DNA of 64,000 nucleotides, from positions 31,735,407-31,799,406 of the forward strand of contig OX377202.1 of NCBI GenBank assembly GCA_947396885.1. The letters are read 5' to 3'. Positions 23,582 through 34,700 of the stretch are shown piece by piece. Numbering within the stretch: the stretch's first letter is position 1; each line of letters starts with the position of its first letter. The notes under the pieces were generated by a model. The model did no database searches. It had not been told where the DNA came from and worked only from the letters and a program-made list of their open reading frames with translations. Source of the stretch: Heligmosomoides polygyrus polygyrus (Eukaryota; Nematoda; Chromadorea; Rhabditida; Heligmosomidae). The translations under genes were made by a program, and so were the position numbers.

Positions 23582-23804
23582 ACGAACATCTTGTACCGAT
23601 GTCTAACCACATCACTGCAATATGAGCTTTTATTAACTTTAAAAGCACAGATATAATGACGAAACGATGAAGGAACGACGGAAAATGTATGTCGGGCATT
23701 GGCGACGTGAACTTCGTCTTATAACGCGCTCTGAAAGCACCATCAAACCAGCGCCCTGAAATTGGATATTGCAAAACGGAGGAAGTCGACAAAGTAGAGG
23801 GGAC

Positions 23805-24205
23805 GTAACAACAAAATAGGCAATGCAAAGTGGAAGAATAAAAAGTCAATATACACATTAACACAAGGAACAACGTAGGAACTTAACGAACACAACACAT
23901 TTCATTTAAAAATGAACCTTAAAACTCCACCTACCTGACAGTCGTAGTCCAAAGTTTGGCACATTCGGCCTTGTCGTCCTTTACGGGTGACGAGGGGAGC
24001 TGGAAAATAAGATAATACTCGTAACAACAAAATAGGCAATGCAAAGTGGAAGAATAAAAAGTCAATATACACATTAACACAAGAAACAACGTAGGAACTT
24101 AACGAACACAACACATTTCATTTAAAAATGAACCTTAAAACTCCACCTACCTGACAGTCGTGGCCCTTGTTTGGCACATTCGGCCTTGTCGTCCTCGGTG
24201 AGGAG
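23805..24205. repeat. Direct tandem duplication, period 216 bp
   Basis: About 185 bases from 23805 recur from 24021 nearly unchanged, from GTAACAACAAAATAGGC to GGCCTTGTCGTCCT. The copies differ mainly at one spot, GTAGTCCAAAGTTTG against GTGGCCCTTGTTTG. On the minus strand each copy ends a possible exon at CTGTCAG|GTAGGT, so an exon with its flanking intron may have been duplicated. Confidence 0.85.
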
Positions 24206-24239
24206 AGGAAGATGACTTTTGATGACAATTCCCTTGCCT

Positions 24240-24530
24240 GACGTGGAGGTTGAGCGTTGTCCGCAGCGCGCACACAGGGCAGCACACTCCACGTCTCGAT
24301 GTGCCGCCGCTCTCGCTGCCCCTCGTGGCCGCCGCCCGAAATGGCCCCAGCCATCTCGGGCAGCGGCCCCGGCGGCGGCGCCGCCAGGGGCGTGGCGGGG
24401 CGTGGCCGGTGCGACGTCGCCGCTGCAGGTATGAAAACCCCTCCACCGCCGTGGCCGCCGCTCGGGCACGTCATCGCCGCCGCCTTCCTATGCTAAACCA
24501 TTGGGCCGCCGCCGCCGCCGCCGCCCCTGG
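24240..24530. other. GC-rich, CpG-dense island
   Basis: Far richer in GC than the rest of the window, with GCCGCC repeats (24510-24530) and GGCGGCGGCGCCGCC (about 24371). ORFs are open in five or six frames, which reflects the scarcity of A/T stops rather than coding. It could be foreign, a mobile element part, or a first-exon region for a minus-strand gene ending in the duplicated stretch beside it. Confidence 0.6.
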
Positions 24531-24539
24531 GACGAGTAT

Positions 24540-25727
24540 GAAAGGGGCTTTACTCCGAATAATGGTATGCTTGCTCCTGAATCTTATACCAATGGCAATC
24601 AAGTCTCCTCCAAATGAGGATCAGAATTCTACCACCTTAAAACGCGAATAGGGTCCAGGAACGCTGTAGTATCCATCGATTCAGCTGTTCCTTTAAATGG
24701 TAACGGTCGGTTCTAGAACTACATTGAGTTGCATTGAGCTCTAATGGATTCATGCTGAATGCGGTTCTTATGTAGATTGTGCACATCACTCTAGATGTCT
24801 CTTTTCCATTTACAAAAGAAGCTAACTTAACATAGGCCCATACCAGGTTTCTGACTCGGCATTCTTGGAGTTCCGTCTACCAGGTATCTCAATCACTGGT
24901 TGAGCATCCTTGTGGAGTTTTCGACTCCAGAGGCAGACCTGCTCAAGCCTCTCCTTCTTGACGACCGAATATGTTTTTGTTCCTACTCTACAGTTTTGTA
25001 GTTCTGGTCCTCAACAGATCCTCAATGTAAAAAAATGAGTAACTCATTCCTTGTTTGTTTCATTGTATTTGTTAATAACTGCACCTTAAGTGCGCCTATA
25101 AAACTGGATAACAAAGAAGAAAGCGAATTTTGCATAATTTCTGTCAACTCACGCTGAAGAAACAAAAGTGAAACTTCCTTTGACTATACACTGCAATATT
25201 GTGTTGGTTTGAGTGTTTGGCAGCAATTCAGAAGCTCAAACATAAGGCTTGCAACAACGAACGCACATATAGTGAGAATAATTGTAATATGACGAAATAA
25301 TTGAAAAGATTTTAAGCAAAATATTTTGTTTAAAAGTGATATTAAAGGTGCAGAGGTAGGCTTGGCAAGCAGTACAGCTGTGGTTCCAAATTAATAAGGA
25401 AATCACTTTCTAGCGGCTTAAACGGAGGGAAGCTCCTAGGAGATCGACCTTTCGATCACACCTAGGTAGCAACATTTCGATTAAGTTGTTTAAGGTCGAC
25501 AGATCTTTTTGGTGATTTGAAATCCGAAGGTGCTAATTGTGCAAGAAAGGCTTCCAGGCCTGCATGCAAACCTTCTGGCCTATATCAACAACTGATAAGG
25601 AGGGTACCGAGCTGCCACTTACTGTATGTACTGGTCTTCCTATCTGTTGAATAACACCTATCAACTCTGATGACGAATCACCTCAGACTTTTTGCCACCG
25701 CCTATTATTGTCCAGCATTATAGAACG
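24540..25727. other. Upstream region of the double-propeller gene
   Basis: No exon or transposon recognised. The promoter of the gene starting at 25734 is expected here, but I see no definite motif. Confidence 0.4.
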
Positions 25728-25733
25728 TTATAG
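25725..25733 (+). promoter_or_regulatory. Possible trans-splice acceptor at the start codon
   Basis: ACGTTATAG directly abuts the ATG at 25734. An acceptor AG touching the start codon, with no upstream exon found, suggests spliced-leader addition here. The motif is weaker than TTTCAG. Confidence 0.4.
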
Positions 25734-28700
25734 ATGAATAGCTGGCTGGCTGCCCTTCTCCTGCCGCTTTGCATCGCACAGACTCGGTTTCCTGACGAGA
25801 AATACTTGAAGAACATACGACAGCTGACCTTCGACGGCGTAAACAGCAAGGCCTACTTCAGGCAGGAGCAGCCCATCCCTTTGGCCATGCATGCTCTAAA
25901 AACTTTGGTTTAGCTCCGACGACAGGTATCTGGTGCTGCAAACGACAGGCCATGGAGTCGAGTGTGATCAGGTGCGAACAGCTTTTACCTCAAACAACTG
26001 AGGATATTCACTTTTGTAAGCCCCTTGTCTGGATCGCGCCGTGGTACGGTTCTTTCCTAGATCTACCGTGTGGACCTGAATCAGCCGCCAAATCAGACGC
26101 TGCACAGGCTGAGCACTGGTGTTGGTTCTTGCACATGCTCATTCTTCTTACCGAATAGCTATGACGTTTTGTATTCCGGAAACTTCCATAGGGTGAGTGG
26201 AATCTCTTCTTCTTTCGCCAGAACATTCAGGCGGGTTAGGCCGTTTGAGGAGTACACTTATTAAATCCGGTCTATTGCTTCACAAGCAACAGCCGTTTTT
26301 TCTTATCGGCTCTTGACCGATGCTCAGCAGGATGCCTCTCTTTCAAACGCCTTTTATAGCTGACACCCGATGCCTTCGAAGGGAATGCCACAATGAGAAA
26401 GTGCGATTCGATCGAAGCGTCAATGGATCCTGCGCTCCAGGAGCTCTGTGAGCATTCTGGGATGCCAACAAATCTTGTTACTACGTTTTTACACGTTTTT
26501 TTTTCTCATCGAGCTGTTGATATTCCCAGTGGACTCTAACATCCTCTGCGAGTCATTTCCTCTTTTTGAGCACATACCTATACACCTGTTGCCACGGCTT
26601 CTTTTCAGACAGCAGTTCCTACGTCTTGGATATCTCTCCGGAGTTGGACATCTTCAGGGTAATCGAATTGATTTACATGGTGCGAAGAGAATGTTGACCG
26701 CCTGAAACTGATTCTCATAACTTTTATGTAGGCATAACACCTCGAACAGTTCAGTTCACATTCAGCTTCAATGAATCTTGGTTTCTGACATTGCATTCGG
26801 TTGAAGTGCTTGTTGATGGATTAATGCCAAGATTTTTACAAGCCTTGGCGTGACATTTGAGAGGGTAGCTTCTCATTTGGCCTTGATCTTATCACGTTTT
26901 GACGAAGGCAACAACGCTGAAACGTTAGCTGAAGTGAACAGTAATAAGAAACCGGATTCTGCTGATTATCCACTTTAGCCGAATAGCTTGCAAAAATTAC
27001 GTATTCTAAATACTTCTAGACCACCTATGGAGCGAAAAATTCATAGAAAGCCTAGTCATTCATTCTGAGCACCTTCTGATGAAGTGCAATCCGAGAAGTG
27101 TGGATCGGAGGCTGCTGCTGACACCACCCCACTTCAAAGGGGAAGTTTAGAGAGAAAAGAAATTTGAATGTTTGTCTTGAGTGCTGAACTAAGGAGAAAT
27201 TTACTACAAGGGGCAACAGCTACGAGATCGCGAACGTCCCTCCAGAATCTGCCGTCTGAGGAGTGCTCCTCCAAGAGGAAAATCGTCTAAGTTGTATGAA
27301 AGAGACGTAAAAGAATGCCCCTTAAAAGAATAGCCTAGAAGTTATTGTCCTGTTATCTTTGCTTCACAGTCTTTAAAGCGCAATGGTTGGAGAATCGTAA
27401 AATAACGAAGTGTCATTAGCCGATCTCAAATAAACTTTCCAGTAACAGAATATCACTGCCTCAAGTTTCCTTAAATGTGTAACTGTAGCATCTGTACCTT
27501 AGCAGTTGCTCTGCTTCTCTATCGATAAAAGTGTTCTCTTCAAATCAGAGTGATTTTGAGACAGTGGCGCAGACACGCACGAACGATGCCTGGTGACATT
27601 CTTAGAAGCTTTCTTATTCACCAACTCCTGCTGGACACCTATGTTCGAGATGAACTTACGACAGCGTCCTTCACACTAGAAAATCTAAGCAACCTGCGAA
27701 GAAAAAGCCGAAATGGCAAGAAAAGAGCACATCGGGGCACTTCCGAAATATTTTTTCACTGAGGCTATACGTCTCGCCACTGGTGGTGATTACCTGGAAA
27801 AGAGCTGGCGCCGCTGGTGTTATTATATAACGATGTCTGTGACCCGATTTCAATTATGTTGCTAGCGCATGTTTTACTAGATTGAATACCGTCTTAGATG
27901 GGAAAGAACATCATATTAGGAACCGTAATTATTATTGAAAAAAGGCGGCCGATATTATTCTTGCACTCTGTAACCGAGCTGAGTCCTCACCGGGAAAATT
28001 GTAAAAAAAAATATTTGCAGGTGAACCAGTATGGAAACATTATCGCTCAGCTAACCGACAACAACTACTACGATGCAGAAGCAGTTGTTAGCCCTGATGG
28101 GAAGAAAATTCTTTACACTAGCATGGAGAGTGGTGATCTAGACATCTACATTATGGATGTGGACGGATCCAATAAGAAACGGGTGAGCTCAGTTAAAAAT
28201 GTGGAATAACAGTCTAAAAAGGTCCTTTGATGATTTATGTTCATTTCCCTTGGGTTCACAGCCTCGTTTCTTGGGGACTCATAGTCCTGCGATCGTCGTC
28301 CAGGATACATATTGTTGCCGTTCTTCTTAATGAACTGCAGGTTGGTTAACTCGTACCACGCGAACACATCAGCCTATTCTGTAGGATGTTCTTCTGGAAA
28401 CGTTTCTGGTAACCCATCCCTGTGTTCTTTTCGTCCATCGGTTGTCTTCTTTCCCCATGAGATGCAATGCCCCGCAGCATATAGCATTTCACATGTAGAA
28501 CCCTAGGTTACGAAGGCGAAATTCTTTCCTGACGGAGTTCTAAATCCGACTTCGTGTTCAGTTCGAACCACGTCTCTGAAGCGTAGCAGGACTCGAAAAG
28601 CTTTACTCGTAGGTGCGGATCCGCGGTGTGGGCTGTGGCTTCCTTCAGCGGTCTGAACGTGGCCAATAGCAGCCATTATCTTCCTATCCACCGTCCGAAG

Positions 28701-31700
28701 TTGCACAGGATGCCGTCTCGCTGAGAGTCTTCCGGCTGAATCGTTTCTCTCACACTAGGCGTTCTTCTTAGTTTGTGCTTTCTTCTGGTTGATCTGCAGT
28801 TCCATCCTTTTCCTTTGATTGGCGATGCATGCATCGCCCCCGCTTAAGTGTTAGAATTCGAGAACAGTTCGGTGTCGTCAGCAAAACGAAAACTTGAGAG
28901 GAATCTTCCATCCATAAGTATGCCGTTTCCCTCCGGATCGAGCGAATTCTTGTCCACTGTTGTGCAACTGCAAACACCTTCTCGACCTGTCGCACCCCTT
29001 CCATATTGGAATGACAGGCGGTAAAACAGCTGCATCCAGCGTAGCGGTCGGCTAGTGGTCTCACGTAGAACAAGTCCACTGCGTGGTCGATAGAAGACGA
29101 TGCACATAGGAATGCGTTCGCTTTGAGCTGTCGAGTTTGCAGTGACCGAAAAGATAAATGATGAAGGCCGACGTGAGTCGATCTCTCCATAGGATGCGCG
29201 ACGCATTCTACTTTTGTGAGATATTGTGGAGGTAGCAGGGATGCGTATTTGGCCTGTACATGACTTGATAGGGAATTGCGCTGGCCAACCCTTGGACATG
29301 TCACTGTTTGTACACCATCTCTACGTCAAATTTGGCACTTTTTAAATCAAATCCTTCACTTTCATGTTGGACATTTTTCTAAGCAAACCTAATGCTTCTG
29401 AAATTAAACTGAATCGTTTTCAAATCAAAACGCTCTCCTTCCACGTTAATCTAGTCTACATATAGACCCTCCAAAAAAATAAAGGGAACAAAGAGTAACT
29501 TTTTGCTCAAGTTTTTCAAGTTTTAAATCGCCTGCCCAATAAGTGAACACATTACTTGAAATCTGAAAAAATCTTATTTTTTGAGGAAACAATGGGCTGA
29601 AGATTATTCCAAGTGCTCGGTGGCACCTAGCGGTGTGTCTCGCACTTGCGCGTCTTGCGGTGCGATGTTGTGGTATCAGTAAACTAAGGACAGCCACATC
29701 AACTTAGCTGCTCTACTTATGCACTTTCCTCCTCTAGCAGAACAAAAGGCAGTATTTGAGACCCTTAATTTTTAATTTATATTACGCACGTTTTCTGATT
29801 CCCCAGGCACGTTGGAAGACGTATGGGTATTTTCCGCTATTTTCGCCCCCCCCCCCCTCCCTCCATTTTCGCTGATCGATAGCTTTTAGCGGATTGTTGC
29901 AAAGTATGACCTGGAATACCCCGGGCCAGAAGTTTCGGACCGTTTGAGCGACATCCACAAAAAATCGATAATTTGATCAATATCGAATGAAGGCAATTGA
30001 CACTTTAAAAACGAACTTTAGATTCGGGTTCGGCGGGTCGAGTACCTCCAGGGCTGACGATCCCAGGCGCATAGGAGATGTATGGGTAATTTTTGCTATT
30101 TTCGCGCCTCCGCAATTTTCCCCAATTTTGTGACTTATTTATGACTCATAGCTTAACGGACTATTATATAGCACGATAGCATGAAGACGGCCATTTTATT
30201 GTTAAAAGAAGAGATTGCGCCATGCTGTCGTCCAAGACGTTGCGATTTTTATTCAACTGATAGTACAACTTTTGTTGGTATGGAGTTTGGCACCTGTTTA
30301 GTGTTAAATTAAAACGCAGAACAACCAAAACAGTTTTAAAGAACACACATGTTCTCACTTTGATGCTTCATGTAAGCGGATTTGCACTACCAGTCAAATA
30401 AAATCACAACGAGCTAATTCAGTGCAAGGTGCGGTTTCTTCTTTTAATGCACTAGAGTTATTCTACCGCTCAAATAGCATGGTACCACATCGAAGCAGCG
30501 AACGTTTTCAGTTCAGCATTGCGTTAATCAAAAGATATAAATACTTCAAGAAGCGGTTTTATCTCTGCGTCCTTCACTGTGTTTTAGTCACTGAGCACGG
30601 CGGAAGTAGAAACTTCAAGCTGTTCAACTAAAGGTCCACCTAAATTACCTTGTGTGGACAACAGTAAACAGTGGATAGCAACACGTGCTGACCAAGTCTA
30701 TATTTTAGGCTCTTTGCTGAACAAATATTTTTATTTGTGTTTAAATATACTATAACTAAACTATTCAAGGTTTCAAGGCAAGAGAAGCTGGAGACTGACT
30801 TTTTTCAAAAAATTCTTTCGTAATGATTTTTGAGCTGTGTTCAACCTGGTTATTTTCATATTTCTTACTTCAAATGTTGTTGCATTGAACCCAACCGTTC
30901 TCACTGATTGCTATCGTCCTGGAATTTCCTTAGCAAAAAGGTTTAGTTGACCAAGCAGCTTGGCTACGATGGCGGCGGGTTCTTCTCTCCAGACGGGAAG
31001 AAGGTGGTTTTCCACGCATCTCGCCCTAAAACCGAGCGGGAGCAAGAGCTGTACAGAGATCTTCTGCGGTAGGTTCGCTCTAGACGATCAGCTGTTGCTT
31101 CCATAATCTATCGACGAGCTCAGGCATCGCCTCGTCGCTCCGACTAACATGGAACTGTACGTAATGAATGCTGATGGCAGCGAACAGCGGCCTGTCTTCA
31201 GCTCACCGCTCGGCCGCGGTAGCTGGGCTCCATATTATCATCCAGACGGCAAGAGGATCATTTTCAGGTGGAAGCTGGACGTTGTACTGCTGCAGAAGAA
31301 AATATGAGATAAAATCCTATTTCAGCTCGAATTTCAACTCAACATACTTCGCTCTCTACATAGTCAATGCGGATGGCAGCGGTCTCGATCAGGTTGCTAT
31401 TCCACCTTCTATCTATGTGGGTAACTGTTCACTAACAGTCACATCATTAAGGTCACCTCTGGTGGACACGTCAACTCGTATCCCATGTTCTCCCACAACG
31501 GCCAGAAGCTTGCATGGGCATCATCTCGTGGCGCCTCAAACCCGCGGGGTCTCAACATTTTCATCGCTGACTGGGTGAGCCTTATGCAGCTTGATATGCA
31601 CACCATATCGGGTGTAGGTGAAAGTGCAAAGGCTCAACAGTTGGCTTTGCATTCATTCGACGGCTTCTAAAAATATTGGTCTGAAAGCCATTCCCAAATC

Positions 31701-34700
31701 GAAGTAAGAAGGAGATCAGAGGATGGATTCACGATTGGTAAGGTAACAGGTTAATGATAATGGATAACTTTACCAAGTGGGCAGAGGGCAAGTTTGCTAT
31801 CCATGCTATATGATATAATTTGGTCAATGGTATAATTCTACGCCACCATTCACCAACCTCCACGCTTTTGAGAATTCCAGAAAACGCTTCAATTTCTCCC
31901 CTCTGCACACAATCCTGTGTGAAGTCATTCATGAATCTCGCCTCAGGATTAGAAGCGCTTTTCAGGTGGAGCCGGGTGAAGGTGACAGTGCTATTAAGGA
32001 GGAGCTTCTAACAAATCGCATCCCAAGGACGTCGGCCCATGAGGTAGCTGATTCACTCGAGAACAATATTGTTGCCTGTAATCACCTGCGGGTCTCTTCA
32101 CTTGTTCTAGATCCGTTCGGAGCCTTGGCAGGACAAAAGCACAGAGCCCTATGACAACGTCGTTCACTTCGAAGGTGAACGGCATTTCAGGAACGTCAAG
32201 CAGCTGACTTTCGGCGGACAGAATGCCGAAGGCTATTTCAGGTTTCTATCGCTAATCAGGGCTCTGGAACTACGACTGAACTCTGAAAATGGCTCACTTT
32301 ACTCATATGCAGTTGCCTTTTTCCAATGATGAACACGTATTTTCTAACCATAGGTCAAGGAGGTGAGGAAAAGTCGACAGTGTACGCTGCAGGTCAGAAA
32401 TCCCTCAAACGCGAGCGCTTTGTGTTGTTAAAATTAAGTATCATGAATGGCGTGCATTGGACAGGTCGTGGCGCAGTTGGGGGAATCGCCGGCTGTCGGG
32501 TGCACTCCGATACAAGGTTTTTTGCGCGAATTTCTCCAGGGCAAACAAGCCTTCCAACTCTCCAAGATCGGTGGACTGATACCACACATGCCTAATCGTA
32601 AGAAGGATTAAGCACTGACAACAGACCCGTTCTAGCTCGGGGGCCTCCGGTTCCATCTTGCGCAACTTGACAAATACTAACACTGTTTGTACCAACCCCA
32701 AATCTCCCTGAACCGCGAATGGCAATCCCAGTTTGAGTGACCAAAAACTTTTTGGCTTCGCCTGGATTTGCTTATGGGCACAGTGGCTGCCTGCAGCGAA
32801 GGCTCTCGGTGAACGTTAGGTGGGAAGGTGGTGGTGCGAAGAGAAGGGAAGCAATTTTCAATTGGAAGGTAGGATTGTATCAAAGGCTGTCGATGTTGAG
32901 TAGCAAAGCATCGGATCTTTCCTGCCAACCACGTTCCTTACATCTTTTATGAGAAATACATTTTCTATGTCTTTTGGCTGCTCTGAATTGAGACGAACTG
33001 TCAAACATTTTGGGAGCAGACACTTCATAGAATAGCTAAGAAGTACCAAAGAGCTAGAACATGTTATGGAGACCAGACATTCTATGCGAAATTATGATAG
33101 CAGTCGCGTTCCCACCGGTCGGCTGCAGTCACTCGCATCAACGAATGTTGAATTCCGTTTCGTTTTTGGGAAATATTTCGTTTATTCTGCGTATATGTGG
33201 TCATGCAGAAGCTTGAAACTTCGTGCCTAGGTGTTCTCCAATCCCTGTATATGGCTTTTCTTCATTAGCACGGCTCCTTGCGGTTCCTTTCCCCAGCACC
33301 TCGATTCGTCCACAAAGTGGACTACAATCAGTCCACCAGTCCGTTGCTTTGGCCAAGTACCAATAATGCAGTTAGCGGATCCAACTCTCTGTTTTCAGAG
33401 CAGAACGTAACAACCCCAAAAATATTCAAATCCTTGACCTTGTGCCTGCGAGCCCGCCACCCTTACGCACTGGAGCCTGACCACCTTGAATGTAAAGCCA
33501 AACCTGATCACGGGACCTATCACACGGTTTATTCGGCAATAGCTCTGATTCTCAGCACTCAGGGCTCGGGTACTCATATCTTCTTACTTCCTAGGCTAAG
33601 GCACGGCTGGGCATCCTCTGTAAAAATCCAATGCTTAAAAACGTGAGAAACGGTTGACAGAAGGCGTCATTAGGAATGCGCCGTACTACCGTCCTAGCTT
33701 CAACTTATGCCTCCTCCAACAAAGTCTTCCATTTCTTCTAGGTCGATGAATTGGTAGCGGCTCGCCTGAGCAGGATGAAGCATGGTCTATAAGAAATCTA
33801 TTTAAACGCACTTTTCTATCGGTAAAGGCATATTACTGCATTTAATGCGCCTTCATGACATACTAAGCGGAATGCACAGTGCTTCCAAAAAAGGATGTAG
33901 GGAGCACCGAAGTCTCTCACTAAAATTTTAGAAATAAGTGTTCTGGAGAGTGCAGCAAATTCGGCTATGCACCCTCTATGTCTGGTCATAACTGAATATA
34001 CGTTTCAGTTTCGACGATACGAAACTCACACTTCAAGCGACTGGGTATGGAACAGCCTGTGATCAGGTAGTGACAAACACTCCGACTCATTGGCATACCA
34101 ACCAGGAAAGGGTGCACGTAAGCATGCGCGTGTCTATTTCCAGATCTACGAGCTCGATCTCAACGTCGATCCCAGAAAGCAAACTCTTAGGAGAACTAGC
34201 ACCGGACTAGGAGGAACCACATGTTCCTTCTTCTTCAAAGAGGCGGATAACGATCATCGACTCTACGCTGGTGACTTCTGGGCGGTTCGTGGTTGCCGGA
34301 CGCTACCCTAGCTAGTTCGTTGCCGAAGAATAGTGAATTTCAGCTTAACTACACTATATTAACAAACTTGACGGACACCTGTCCGAAGAAGAAATGCCAG
34401 AATCCGAAGAGCATAACGGATCCTGTATTGAAGAAGCTGTGCAACACATCGTACACGTGGGACATTGTGCCCAACTACGACATTTTCATGGTCAAACCTT
34501 TATACGGGGTTTTCATCTGCGCTAAATGTGTTCAGTAGTTGCGTTGCAGGTGAACAAATATGGGAACATTGTCAGGCGGCTCACTGAAAGCCCCGGATAC
34601 GACGCAGAGGCGGTACTGAGCCCGGACGGCAAGACCATCGCCTTCACGTCGATACGATCCGGCGACCTCGAGCTGTGGACGATGAACACAGATGGAACGG

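Noticed and set aside
24118..24474. Three overlapping minus-strand ORFs of 99-118 codons
   Set aside because: They are open together because the GC island lacks A/T-rich stops; no single frame shows a domain. Only the splice-site pattern is kept as a finding.
31575..31670. Reading on past ADW at the end of exon 10 to give a separate single-propeller gene ending at 31670
   Set aside because: A consensus donor (TGG|GTGAGC) lies exactly at the end of homology, the read-through tail is not protein-like, and the linker exon joins in phase 0 to the second half, which has no signal exon of its own. Retained only as an alternative.
33278..33646. 122-codon + ORF in intron 12 of the propeller gene
   Set aside because: No PD40 blade motif and no homology to the matching part of the first propeller. 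The flanking exons 12 and 13 already join correctly without it.
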